Shown here: positions 51,464-61,540 of the stretch, piece after piece
How the letters are laid out: every line of letters begins with the position of its first letter
How positions within the stretch are numbered: the stretch's first letter is position 1
Assembly (NCBI GenBank): GCA_910579265.1
Contig: CAJTTE010000004.1
Coordinates: 16,888-80,887, forward strand
Direction: 5' to 3'
Source: an uncultured Ruminiclostridium sp.
GTDB lineage: Bacteria > Bacillota > Clostridia > Oscillospirales > Ruminococcaceae
DNA: 64,000 nt
Notes under the pieces: generated by a model
The model's input: only the letters and a program-made list of their open reading frames with translations
Databases searched by the model: none
Told to the model about the DNA's origin: nothing
Position numbers and translations under genes: made by a program

Positions 51464-51722
51464 ATTTGTTCCGATTCCTTTCAAGGAGCTTATGTATTTT
51501 TCTGAAACAGGATTAGCCGGTCCGGATATGTAAAAAAGACGCAATTTGCGTATTATTGTAAATAATTCGTGTGCTTTCGGATAAAAAATCCGTCAATTTC
51601 GCATCCTTTTGTTGTCTTTATTAAAATCTGGTTTATAATTTTATTTGCCGATACAGCCATTATGCAAAAAATTTTTATGGCGGGTTTTTATAAGAAGATC
51701 GTTTTCTTTCTGAGGTTTTATT
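51464..51722. other. Upstream region of ppk
   Basis: No supported gene; an open frame at 51569-51751 runs into the family A copy and lacks a ribosome site. Confidence 0.45.
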
Positions 51723-51900
51723 TAAGGCAATACCGCGCAATGACCGCCTGACGGCTTTGCGTGCGGCTTGCTTGCATATATTCCGTCAGCTTACACAAAT
51801 CCTCCTTGAAATACGTCAGTATTCCTGCGTCGAATTTATGCAAGCTGACGAAATATCTGACTGCGCAATTCATACGCAATCATTGTGCGGTGTTGCCTTA
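51723..51900 (+). repeat. Family A repeat, copy 7
   Basis: A complete 178-bp copy, TAAGGCAATACCGCGCAATG to CATTGTGCGGTGTTGCCTTA, flanked by TT on the left and AA on the right. Confidence 0.88.
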
Positions 51901-51930
51901 AAATAATGATACTGATTAAGTTTTGAAGGT

Positions 51931-52010
51931 GTAAACCGTTTTTGGTTTACAGAAGTGCTTATGCGTGGGTTTTATTTTGCGGCGCCTGTTTTGGTGTTCA
52001 TAACGGGAGA
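51931..52010 (+). repeat. Family D single diverged unit
   Basis: Holds the hairpin GTAAACCGTTTTTGGTTTAC (51931-51950) followed by AGAAGTGCTTATGCG and a weaker match to the rest of the 111-bp unit. Together with the array at 52849 it brackets the GNAT gene at 52134-52718. Confidence 0.6.
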
Positions 52011-52133
52011 ACTGTGCGCTTTTTTCATACCCGCGATGCTTAAAGACGTTACTGAAAATCGTTTGTCAAAATATTTAAAACGGCGTTTTGTTTTTTTGAT
52101 CCGCTCTCAATGAAAAGAATGAATTAAATAAAA

Positions 52134-52718
52134 TTATAATTTTTCAATAAAATGATTGTCGGATTCGTTCCAATACTTTTTATAAACAAAAGCAGCATTT
52201 CCATCAAAATTTAACTGATACATTCTGAATATAACCGGGAAATTTTTAGGCTGCCATTGTTCCTCATACGAATAGCGGTATGTCATACCTACTTTTTCCA
52301 TAACACTGCCGCTTCTTGGATTGTTTATGTCATGCGTTGCCGTAATATATAGCAGTTTGTCTTTTTTTACCTGTTCCACAACCGCTTTTGCCGCCTCGGT
52401 GACAATACCTCTGTGCCAAAATTTCTTACGAAGTCCATAACCCAAATCATGGTGTTCTTCCATATCAACTTTGATATAACCTATGGGAAAATTATCTTCC
52501 TTCAAGCAGATAGCATATGCATATCTTTGTGGCTGTGTATATTTTGAAGCATATTTTTCTTCATAGAATTTCTTTGCTTCTTCCATGCTTTTTGCAGGAT
52601 ACCAAGGTAAAAATTTATTAACTTCTTCATCTTTCAGAATAAGAAAAAGCGCTTCCATGTCTTTTTCCGCGAATTTTCTTAAAATCAAGCGTTCTGTTTT
52701 TAATTCAGGTGTATTCAT
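52134..52718 (-). CDS. GNAT N-acetyltransferase (RimJ/RimL type)
   Basis: The 194-residue protein opens TPELKTERLILRKFAEKDME, the typical RimJ/RimL-type start, with FPIGYIKVD, LGYGLRKKFWHRGIVTEAAK as the acetyl-CoA loop (usual Q/R-G-x-G/A replaced by HRGIVT) and NPRSGSVMEKVGMTY. Such proteins acetylate ribosomal protein N termini or small molecules; the actual substrate cannot be told. The gene is bracketed by family D sequences, which may mark an acquired or movable cassette. The ribosome site is weak (AAGATAAC before ATG). Confidence 0.85.
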   Translation of the reverse strand: MNTPELKTERLILRKFAEKDMEALFLILKDEEVNKFLPWYPAKSMEEAKKFYEEKYASKYTQPQRYAYAICLKEDNFPIGYIKVDMEEHHDLGYGLRKKFWHRGIVTEAAKAVVEQVKKDKLLYITATHDINNPRSGSVMEKVGMTYRYSYEEQWQPKNFPVIFRMYQLNFDGNAAFVYKKYWNESDNHFIEKL

Positions 52719-52848
52719 GTTATCTTACCATCATAGAATTTATTTCAAGCTCTTATAGCACATTCAATCGATTATTTTAAATCTCTTTTCGCAAAGCCTT
52801 TTGCAAGCGCTTTCTTAAAATAGACGCGAACCGGAGGGGATTTCTTTT

Positions 52849-53295
52849 GTGTAAACCGATTTTGGTTTACATTAGTGCGGGGGATGCAGGGTATCGTTTG
52901 CAGGATTTGTTTTGGAGGTTTGCAGCAGGTAAATCGGGGCATGGAGGGTAATTTTGTATGTGTAAACCGATTCTGGTTTACATTAGTGAGGAGGGATGCA
53001 GGTTGTTGTTTGCAGGATTTGTTTTGGGGTTTGCAGCGGGTAAATCGGGGCACGGAGGGTAATTTTGTATGTGTAAACCGATTTTGGTTTACATTAGTGA
53101 GGGGTATGCGAGTTATTGTTTGCAGGATTTGTTTTAGAGGTTTGCAGCGGGTGAATCGGGGCACGGAGGGTAATTTTGTATGTGTAAACCGATTTTGGTT
53201 TACATTAGTGAGGGGTATGCGAGTTATTGTTTGCAGGATTTGTTTTGGGTTTTGCAGCGGGTGAATCGGGCGTAATGATAATTGTATATATAAGC
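52849..53295 (+). repeat. Family D tandem array: four 111-bp units with a hairpin
   Basis: GTAAACC...GGTTTAC palindromes start at 52851, 52962, 53073 and 53184, exactly 111 bp apart, with a decayed fifth at about 53295. Each unit then has ATTAGTG, a GGATGCAGG / GGTATGCGAG segment, TTTGCAGGATTTGTTTT, TTTGCAGCGGGT, ATCGGGGCACGGAGGGTAATT and TTGTATGTGTAAACC. Units 2-4 differ by only a few bases. The period is a multiple of three, so long open frames exist on both strands, but neither has a credible start. The hairpin is 7 bp with a 6-nt loop. Confidence 0.9.
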
Positions 53296-53582
53296 CGTTT
53301 TTGGTTGATATTTTTTAAGGATCATTCGATCAAACCGGTAATTGTCCTGAAGCTTATCCGGGACGAAGTAAGCACATTTTCTTTTTGAAAGTTATTATTG
53401 ACTTTATTGAGGCCTTTTGCATGTCATGGTATGAATGGGATTTTTTAAAGGATCGATTGTGGTTATTTGGATATATACAAAGGCTCCGATTCTTTTATTT
53501 GATATTTGTCGGATCTGTTATTTTTCGGGGAGCATACCGGTTTATTCGGTAAAGGCGGCTTTTTTTCGGAAAAAACCGTATG
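53296..53582. other. Intergenic stretch beyond the family D array
   Basis: No supported gene; a TTTTT-rich stretch precedes the pyrG terminator. Confidence 0.4.
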
Positions 53583-53617
53583 AAAAACAAGCGGCGGAGA
53601 CCGTCCGCCGCTTGTTT

Positions 53618-53619
<2 letters not shown>
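53583..53619. terminator. Bidirectional terminator overlapping the pyrG stop codon
   Basis: A perfect 16-bp stem AAAAACAAGCGGCGGA / TCCGCCGCTTGTTTTT with a 5-nt loop. The pyrG stop (53618-53620) touches the stem, an unusually tight arrangement. Confidence 0.9.
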
Positions 53620-55291
<1,672 letters not shown>

Positions 55292-55346
55292 CTATAAAAA
55301 GCGTTTTTTTTCAAGAGTCTGGAGACATTTTGAGAAATTAATTTTG

Positions 55347-55535
55347 GGGTCGTCTGAAAAGCCGCAAATCCCGGAATTTCAACCAGCTGCGGAGGCTTTC
55401 CGCGTCAATGAATGCCGATAGTTATTTCACAAAGGGATAAGTATGAAATAACGTCGTATTTCTCCGCTTTTTCCTTAAAATCGCCACGCTTTGGCGTGAT
55501 CGTACAAATTTGCTTTGTTTTCAGATAGGACATTG
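55347..55535 (+). repeat. Family B repeat, copy 7
   Basis: From GGGGTCGTCTGAAAAGCCGC to TTTGTTTTCAGATAGGAC, with ACCAGCTGCGG, TTTCACAAAGGGATAAGTATG, GTATTTCTCCGC and ACGCTTTGGCGTGATCGTACAA in order. Confidence 0.85.
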
Positions 55536-55734
55536 TCTTTGTCGGCTGCAAAAAAATTGTTTCATAAAATTTTCATATTTTCTTAACCCGACTTATATTT
55601 TTTTCGTTATACTGTGATCAGGGACAGCATGAGTTTCCGAAACATGCGCGCTTACCGCCGATTACAGTTTTTTGGGATCAAGGGGTTGCGGAAATTCTCC
55701 TATATCCAAAAGAGATTTGTTTAAGAGCCTGTTT

Positions 55735-55893
55735 ATTGTTCCCCCAATTAACTCTTGAATTATTCTGCTTGCCCGGCTGCCTAAATACTTCATCGGAAGC
55801 CCTTGAAATATGCGCATATTCCTGCGGCCTTCTTCCTTGTCTTTCGACAGCCCTTCGGCGCACAAATTCTTCAAGAGTTACTTGGCGAAGCAA
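55735..55893. repeat. Family E repeat, copy 2
   Basis: Similar (roughly 85-90 per cent by eye) to 45078-45238. The minus strand reads EEFVRRRAVERQGRRPQEYA and HISRASDEVFRQPGKQNN in phase. It starts 200 bp after a family B copy, as does copy 1. Nothing supported lies between here and 56226 apart from AT-rich leader sequence for the DUF4358 gene. Confidence 0.75.
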
Positions 55894-56226
55894 TGTATCT
55901 CTCAGCATGCGTCTTGCCTGCACCTTTTACGCAATGTGCATACTTCAGGATTCCAAACAGGATCAAAATCGATCAGTATTCGGAAAAATTGCTCCATATT
56001 CTGAAAAATTTCTCCGTTTTTTTATTTTTGTATCACTCCAAATGCTTACCTATGTTTTTTTAGGTCAGAGACGGTCAATAATATAAATACTGCCCCAGGC
56101 GCTTTTGACGTTCTGAGGCATCGGAATCGGATGGGGGGAAGCCGTTCGCATATGTACCGGGTGCTCCCGCTTTGTTGTATGTAAGCGGCGTAACTTTTTC
56201 AAGACATTTTAAGGAAAGGATTTTTT

Positions 56227-56853
56227 ATGAAAAAAATAGCAGTATTGATATTGGTTTGCAGCCTTTTGACAAGTCTCGCCGGATGTTCTTCCGGAAATGA
56301 AGACAAGCCGGAGGGTACCCCGGATAACGGTACGTCCTCCGCAACGGCGGCGCCGGCAGAATCGGATAATGAAAGCGGAGAAGAAACCAATGCTCCCGAG
56401 GAAGGGGAGGAAAGCAGCGTAAAGAAAATAGCTCAGGCTATAAAGGACGCATACGGTGAAAATTATCTTCCTGACATGGAGGTTCCAAAGGAGCTGGTGG
56501 ACACCACATTCGGACTGGAGAAGGACAGCTATACGGATGTTTTCGCCGAAACTCCCATGATAAGCGCTCATCCCGATACTCTTATAGTCGTTAAGGCAGT
56601 AAACGGAAAAACGGGAGACGTAAAGGCAAAGCTTGAAAAATACCGTGATTATCTGGTTAACGAAAGTCTTCAGTATCCCGGAAATATAGCCAAGGTAAAT
56701 GCTTCTCAGGTCGTCGCCAACGGGGATTATGCCGCTTTTATTCTTTTAGGCGCAATCAATGAGAACGAGGATGCCAGCGAGGAGGAGCAGAAGAAATTCG
56801 CCGAGGAGCAGACCAAGATAGGTGTTGACGCGTTTAAGGCATATTTTGATTGA
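56227..56853 (+). CDS. DUF4358-type lipoprotein, second member
   Basis: The 208-residue protein has a lipoprotein signal (lipobox LAGC, Cys20), an acidic Ser/Ala/Pro/Glu-rich linker to about 70, and a DUF4358 domain: LVDTTFGLEKDSYTDVFAE, HPDTLIVVKAVNGKTGDVKA, YPGNIAKVNASQVVANGDYA and a helical Glu-rich end. It is longer than the relative at 1334 because of the linker. The function is not known. The ATG follows AAGGAAAGGA. It is convergent with the ABC permease genes and separated from them by a terminator. Confidence 0.78.
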   Translation: MKKIAVLILVCSLLTSLAGCSSGNEDKPEGTPDNGTSSATAAPAESDNESGEETNAPEEGEESSVKKIAQAIKDAYGENYLPDMEVPKELVDTTFGLEKDSYTDVFAETPMISAHPDTLIVVKAVNGKTGDVKAKLEKYRDYLVNESLQYPGNIAKVNASQVVANGDYAAFILLGAINENEDASEEEQKKFAEEQTKIGVDAFKAYFD

Positions 56854-56942
56854 CAGGAGCGTTTGCCGAAAAGAATATTATCCCACACCGTGCGGCCGAG
56901 TTTTTTTCCGCCGTATTTCGTATCGGTGTAGGAAAAAAATAA

Positions 56943-56970
56943 AATCACCTGACCGGAAGATCAGGTGATT
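56943..56970. terminator. Terminator between convergent genes
   Basis: Perfect 10-bp stem AATCACCTGA / TCAGGTGATT between the DUF4358 gene and the end of the ABC operon. T-runs are modest on both sides. Confidence 0.7.
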
Positions 56971-56986
56971 ATTATATTGTCGGTCT

Positions 56987-57871
56987 TTATCCCTTGACAG
57001 CTCCGAGGGCAACGCCCTGAACTATATGCTTGGATACGCATATATATACTATTACTACAGGCAAAATCGCAATCAGCATTGTCATATAAATTCTGCCCAA
57101 AGCGGTAGCGTTTCCGGAAGCAATATTTCCTCTCAGCGTGTTTATCATGATAGGAAGCGTTCTGAGGTCGGCCTTATCCAAGATGAGCATAGGAGTGAAG
57201 TAGTTATTCCAGGAAGCGGTAAACGCGAAGATCAGTTGAACCGCCATAGCCGGTTTCATCATGGGAAGGGCAATGATATTGAAGGTTTTAAACTCGTTGG
57301 AGCCGTCAACACGGGCAGCCTCGATAACCTCCAGGGGCAGCGTGCTCTCCATATACTGCTTCATATAGAAGAATGTGGCGGGAGCCGCGATCGCGGGGAT
57401 AATAAGAGGCCAATAGGTGTTGTTGAGATTTATTTGTCTTACCAAAGCGACAAAACCAACGGCAGCGACCTGAGTAGGTATGGTCATAATAAGAAGTATA
57501 AATTTAAAGGCAACATTTTTCCCTTTAAAGTCATAAACATGGATACCGTAAGCCGTCATAGCCGAGAAATAAACAGAGAGAACACTGGATACCGCGGCAA
57601 CAAACAAGCTGTTTAACAAGCCTCTCCACAATACCATGTTGGGATCCGACCAGGCGGCCGTAAAGTTATCAACGATAGCTCCGCCCGGAATGAGAGTAAA
57701 GCCTCCGGCGATCTCGTTACCGGTTCTGGTGGAGTTTATAATCAGTATGTAGAGAGGGAACAAAGCTAAAAATGATACGAAAATCAAAAAAACATAGGAT
57801 AAAATTCGGGAAATAAGAGCTCTTTGTTTAGAGCTTTTGTTTTCACCGGTAGTAATATATGTTGTTGACAT
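56987..57871 (-). CDS. Sugar ABC transporter permease (MalG-type)
   Basis: The 294-residue protein has six membrane segments and the EAA loop at EVIEAARVDGSNEFKTFNIIALPMMKP, the contact site for the ATPase. The N-terminal segment (ILSYVFLIFVSFLALFPLYI) and the end (VKHIVQGVALGAVKG in the form SKHIVQGVALGAVKG) are those of the carbohydrate uptake CUT1 MalG group. It is the third gene of an operon with the binding protein and MalF-type permease, and lies 1 bp after the latter's stop. No ATPase gene is present, so a shared MsmX/UgpC-type ATPase is presumed. Confidence 0.9.
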   Translation of the reverse strand: MSTTYITTGENKSSKQRALISRILSYVFLIFVSFLALFPLYILIINSTRTGNEIAGGFTLIPGGAIVDNFTAAWSDPNMVLWRGLLNSLFVAAVSSVLSVYFSAMTAYGIHVYDFKGKNVAFKFILLIMTIPTQVAAVGFVALVRQINLNNTYWPLIIPAIAAPATFFYMKQYMESTLPLEVIEAARVDGSNEFKTFNIIALPMMKPAMAVQLIFAFTASWNNYFTPMLILDKADLRTLPIMINTLRGNIASGNATALGRIYMTMLIAILPVVIVYICVSKHIVQGVALGAVKG

Positions 57872-57872
57872 A

Positions 57873-58859
57873 TCAGCTTACCCCCCTTACGGCTTTTTTC
57901 GCCTTTTTAGGCTTGTCAGGCTTACTTGCCATTGTTTTGTAAACAATTATACTGAATATGCCGGTGATAATAAACGTTATAACGGAAATTGCGCCGGCTC
58001 TTCCGTAGTTCTTATTATTTCCCAGGAAGTCGTTCAGGAACATAATAAGAGTTTTTGTAGTATTGTCCGGATCACCGTTGGTCAGTACCTGCGGCACATC
58101 GAACATCTGAAGTCCGCCGATAAGTGATGTGATTGCAACATAAACCATGATGGGCATAAGAAGGGGAATGGTGATTTTTCTGAAAACCTGGAAGGATGTA
58201 GCTCCGTCGATGGAAGCCGCTTCAAACAGGCTTTGATCGATACCCATAATACCCGCCATAAGAAGTATGGTGGTATTTCCGAACCACATAAGGAAGTTTA
58301 TAAGAGCTACAAGCCCGCGGGCGGTCCAAACATTGGAAAAGAACTGAATGCCCTTTCCGTCGAGCAGTTCCTCTCTTGAATAAAAAATCTGATTAATGGG
58401 ACCATTGGGTGAGAATAGCGTGAAGAACAGCATAGCAAACGCAGCAGCCATTATTATATTGGGGAGATAAATAACCGACTTGAAAAATCTCTGTCCCTTA
58501 ATTCTGAGCCTTGCGCTTGTAAATATAACTGCAAGCAAAAGGGAGAATACAAGCTGAGGTATTGCGCCCATAAGCCACATTATTACTGTATTCCAAAGGT
58601 AATCCAAAATTCTGATGTGTCCTGCGTCATTTGGCGTAAACAGCCAAATATAGTTTTTGAAAACGTCCGTTTCGCCGCCTGTTTGAGCAAGAGCGGGACC
58701 GATGATCTGACCGTCCTGAACGCGGTAATCCATAAAGCTGTATACAAAGGTTGAAATAAGAGGGTAAAGCGAACAAACTATGTATACTATAAAGAAGGGA
58801 GCAATAAATATCAATCCCCACTTAGCATAACTGACAGATTTATGCTTTTTATTCATCAC
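57873..58859 (-). CDS. Sugar ABC transporter permease (MalF-type)
   Basis: The 328-residue CUT1 permease has six membrane segments and the EAA motif in LFEAASIDGATSFQVFRKITIPLLMP. The region between the first and second segments (about 40-75) forms an extracytoplasmic loop (RVQDGQIIGPALAQTGGETD). It pairs with the MalG-type permease and forms the channel. It is preceded by an intercistronic hairpin after the binding-protein gene. The Lys-rich C terminus (DKPKKAKKAVRG) is cytoplasmic. Confidence 0.9.
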   Translation of the reverse strand: MMNKKHKSVSYAKWGLIFIAPFFIVYIVCSLYPLISTFVYSFMDYRVQDGQIIGPALAQTGGETDVFKNYIWLFTPNDAGHIRILDYLWNTVIMWLMGAIPQLVFSLLLAVIFTSARLRIKGQRFFKSVIYLPNIIMAAAFAMLFFTLFSPNGPINQIFYSREELLDGKGIQFFSNVWTARGLVALINFLMWFGNTTILLMAGIMGIDQSLFEAASIDGATSFQVFRKITIPLLMPIMVYVAITSLIGGLQMFDVPQVLTNGDPDNTTKTLIMFLNDFLGNNKNYGRAGAISVITFIITGIFSIIVYKTMASKPDKPKKAKKAVRGVS

Positions 58860-58891
58860 ACTAACCTCTCTTCGAGTAGTTTTTTGCTTAA

Positions 58892-58945
58892 AAACCTATA
58901 AAAAGAGGTGAAGCGAGCAATTACGCCTCACCTCTTTTTAGGTTT
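58892..58945 (-). promoter_or_regulatory. Intercistronic hairpin between binding-protein and permease genes
   Basis: AAACCTATAAAAAGAGGTGA pairs with TCACCTCTTTTTAGGTTT with one bulge of two bases, giving a stem of 18 bp. Such stems behind binding-protein genes commonly stabilise that segment of mRNA or partly terminate, so that more binding protein than permease is made. Confidence 0.75.
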
Positions 58946-58971
58946 AAGTGATTAGATATTGACCCACAAAA

Positions 58972-60462
58972 TTAGTGAGTAATGTCGGGGTTTACAGCCT
59001 CAAGCTTGTCATAGAAGTTAGACCAAGCTTTATCAAGCGTAACACCGGGAACTCCTTCAACGCCTGCAAGGCTCTTGAGATACTCGTTCATGCACTGAGG
59101 AAGAGTTTCGTTGAAGGTCTGGTCATAGCGGGTATGAAGAGCGCCGTCCCACTTGATTCCGTCAGCGATCTTGGACATAACAGCGATGTCGTTCTGACCG
59201 TCGAGAATTACGTTGTTGCCGTAAGAGGAGTCTTCAGCAAACTTCTTGATAACGTTCTTGTTGTTTACGAACTGAGGGTTATCCTTTTCCTTCTGTGTAT
59301 CGGGATCGATGATGCCCTTACCAATAACGAGCTTTTCAAGAATGTCTTCGTTCTTGGTGAATGCGTTCATAATATCAGCAACTATTTCGGGGTTATCTGT
59401 GCCCTTGGCAGCCATCATCCAGGTACCGCCCCAGAAATGAGCCTGAGGTCCCTGAATTACTACCCAGTCACCCTTGCAGCCCTTTTCGGGATCGTATGCC
59501 TTGCCCATGGAGAAGTTGAAGTACCATGAAGGACCGAAGAAGCACATTGCCTTACCGTCTTTATACATATGATCGGTTTTAGCATCGTCCCAAAGCTCGG
59601 GAAGAGTATTTAAAACATAACCGTTCTTTGTGAAGTCTTCAGCCTGCTTGAGCCAGGTATTGAAAGCTTCTGTAGGAGCAAACTTGTCGTCGGTGAGGTA
59701 GCTTGTGGTAGCGTTGTTAGCAAAGGTTCTGTAGGTTTCAAGAGCGGAAGGAGTGATATAATAGCCCTTTTCCTTAGCAGCCTTTGCTGCGTCCGCAAAC
59801 TTTTCCCAAGTATCGAGCTTGCTCTGGAGCTCGTCGGGATTATCTGTTCCGAGAACATCCTTGGCGATGGACTTTCTGATGATCACGCAGGAAGGAGTAG
59901 CCTGCCAGGAAACGCCCTTGAGCTTGCCGCTCTGATCGGAGCCGGCGTTTACAACGTAGTCATACATTGTATCGGCCTTGTCAACACCGATGGTGGAAAG
60001 GTCGATGGTGTTGTCGGAGAAGGAATACTTCTGGATGTAGTCAGCCTCTGCAAGGAACATGTCGATCTTTTCGTCAGCGGAAGCGCTTTCGTTTGCGGCA
60101 AGCTGCTCATCAAGCTTTTTCTGGTAAGCGCCTTCATCGTTCTTTGTCTGAACCCATTCGATCTCATATCCGTCGGGGAGCTTATAGAAAGCGTCTACGA
60201 AAGACTTGAACTCGTAGTTCCAGCAAGCGATCCTGATCTTTTTGCCTTCGGAATCGGAGGGCTTAAGCTCACCGGTGCCGTAGTTGCCGGCAGGAGTGCT
60301 CTGTGCGGGGTCGCTTCCCTGAGTAGAATTTCCGGAAGTAGAAGGAGCATTTGTGCCTGTACCCGTACCTGTGTTGTCAGTGTTGCCGGTATTCTGGTCG
60401 CAGCCTGCTACTGAAAGAAGCAAAGCGGACGCCAGAACGGCAGCAAGAATTTTTTTCTTCAT
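58972..60462 (-). CDS. Sugar ABC transporter substrate-binding lipoprotein
   Basis: The 496-residue protein has a lipoprotein signal (lipobox SVAGC, Cys21), a Thr/Gly/Ser/Asn/Gln-rich linker (about 22-60) and an extracellular solute-binding family 1 domain: KKIRIACWNYEFKSFVDAFY, GYEIEWVQTKND, ADYIQKYSFSDN and MCFFGPSWYFNFSMGK. ATG 60462 follows GAAAGGAAAG; 29 in-frame upstream codons are not used. It captures an oligosaccharide for the two permeases; its aromatic residues fit a sugar but the identity is unknown. Codon use is strongly biased (GCC/GAC/CTT) as in a highly expressed gene. Confidence 0.9.
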   Translation of the reverse strand: MKKKILAAVLASALLLSVAGCDQNTGNTDNTGTGTGTNAPSTSGNSTQGSDPAQSTPAGNYGTGELKPSDSEGKKIRIACWNYEFKSFVDAFYKLPDGYEIEWVQTKNDEGAYQKKLDEQLAANESASADEKIDMFLAEADYIQKYSFSDNTIDLSTIGVDKADTMYDYVVNAGSDQSGKLKGVSWQATPSCVIIRKSIAKDVLGTDNPDELQSKLDTWEKFADAAKAAKEKGYYITPSALETYRTFANNATTSYLTDDKFAPTEAFNTWLKQAEDFTKNGYVLNTLPELWDDAKTDHMYKDGKAMCFFGPSWYFNFSMGKAYDPEKGCKGDWVVIQGPQAHFWGGTWMMAAKGTDNPEIVADIMNAFTKNEDILEKLVIGKGIIDPDTQKEKDNPQFVNNKNVIKKFAEDSSYGNNVILDGQNDIAVMSKIADGIKWDGALHTRYDQTFNETLPQCMNEYLKSLAGVEGVPGVTLDKAWSNFYDKLEAVNPDITH

Positions 60463-60587
60463 TAGTTTCTTTCCTTTCAAAATGCTTTTATTTCGGAGCA
60501 TAATCCCCCGAGCTAAAATTTTGGTGTGAATCCATCTGTAGGGTTTCATACCCGGTTATGAATATGTCCCTCCGGATTTCATTTATT

Positions 60588-60616
60588 AATATATCACAAA
60601 AGCGTATCTTTTGCAA
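60588..60616 (-). promoter_or_regulatory. Promoter of the sugar ABC operon
   Basis: On the minus strand TTGCAA (60616-60611), 17-bp spacer and TATATT (60593-60588), about 125 bp upstream of the binding-protein start. Confidence 0.65.
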
Positions 60617-60636
60617 GGGATTTTTTCATATTTTTT

Positions 60637-60671
60637 ACAAACGTTTGTCACATTAAAGGGTGATAACGTTT
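60637..60671. promoter_or_regulatory. Two LacI-type operators upstream of the sugar ABC operon
   Basis: ACAAACGTTTGT (60637-60648) is a perfect 12-bp palindrome. GATAACGTTTAC (60662-60673) shares the AACGTT core. These are the hallmark of LacI/GalR-family sites, including catabolite-responsive elements. The first ends about 20 bp upstream of the -35 box. The regulator gene is not in the window. Confidence 0.72.
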
Positions 60672-60900
60672 ACACTTTTATTTTTTTTGCGAAGTTTTGG
60701 TGAAATTGACCACCATAAAAACCTGATAAATAAATACTTTTACTTAAAATCCTGAAATCGATTAACAACGGGGTTCTATAGGGCTTACCTCAACTTGTTG
60801 ATTCCTGATTAACTTAATTTTAATTTTTTTAGGCTCTTGAATTCACAAAAATAAACGCCTGTATTTGTTGAAAACGCCAAAAAATTTTCCACAATTCAGA

Positions 60901-60913
60901 CGAAAACGTTTAC
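60901..60913. promoter_or_regulatory. Third LacI-type operator
   Basis: CGAAAACGTTTAC has the same AACGTT core, about 235 bp further upstream. It may belong to the same regulator and allow DNA looping, which is an inference. Confidence 0.6.
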
Positions 60914-61050
60914 ATCTATATGTTGTGGGGATGTTGCGGATACGGTTCTATTTCGATAGAAAAAAACGGATAATACAGGATGATTTTTGTGGAGATTTGT
61001 AACCGATTTGTAATATTTGAAGCATAATGTAAAAATCTTTCGGAAAGGAC

Positions 61051-61079
61051 TTGAATTTTCAGGGGATTTTATGTATAAT
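61051..61079 (+). promoter_or_regulatory. Promoter-like sequence upstream of a 45-codon frame
   Basis: TTGAAT (61051-61056), 17-bp spacer and TATAAT (61074-61079), followed by AAAGGAG and an ATG at 61118. Confidence 0.6.
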
Positions 61080-61117
61080 AGTAAGCAGATAAAGCTGAGA
61101 TTTTCAAAGGAGCCGTT

Positions 61118-61255
61118 ATGAAGTTCAAAATTGGCTTATACCGAAGAAATTACAATATGTCCGCGGAGTATATTCCCGGTAATTGTATATACAGCAGATT
61201 TTGCCGCACCAATGGCGGCTTTATAAACACATACCCGCTGATTTCCCGAGCATGA
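61118..61255 (+). CDS. Possible 45-residue small protein
   Basis: The frame starts 8 nt after AAAGGAG and about 40 bp after a promoter-like pair. It encodes MKFKIGLYRRNYNMSAEYIP and then a segment with two Cys (NCIYSRFC) and Arg/Gly/Tyr-rich sequence, ending LISRA. It is basic and not hydrophobic, and no family was recognised. It may be a small protein, a leader peptide for purE 290 bp downstream, or a chance frame. The downstream stretch 61256-61540 is noticeably more GC-rich and has no supported gene. Confidence 0.35.
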   Translation: MKFKIGLYRRNYNMSAEYIPGNCIYSRFCRTNGGFINTYPLISRA

Positions 61256-61540
61256 GGCTGCAAGGTAAATCGGTGGTTTCTTTTTTTGTGAAAAAAATAT
61301 CACATCGGGTATCGTTACGAAATACGCAGCTCCGCCGGTCCGTGCCGAATAGAGCCTGATACGGCGGTGGCGGCGCGTCACCGACATACCGCTCCTGCGG
61401 TAACGACCGCGGCGCGCAATTGAGGGACGGTTTTTGGTTTTTGCGCTCTATGCCTGAGATCATGCCGCTCTGACAATAGCGATCAGGGATGGATGTGTTT
61501 TCGGATAATCCCGAAAAATATGAGAAAGGACATAAATGAA

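Noticed and set aside
52772..53264. Repeat proteins of ~130 residues on both strands of the family D array
   Set aside because: Open frames on both strands are expected from a repeat period divisible by three without stops. Neither frame has a ribosome site or plausible composition.
52849..53295. CRISPR-like array
   Set aside because: The whole 111-bp unit is repeated almost unchanged, so there are no unique spacers, and no cas gene is near. It is a tandem repeat.
61256..61540. Purine or ZTP riboswitch upstream of purE
   Set aside because: Core sequences are not present.
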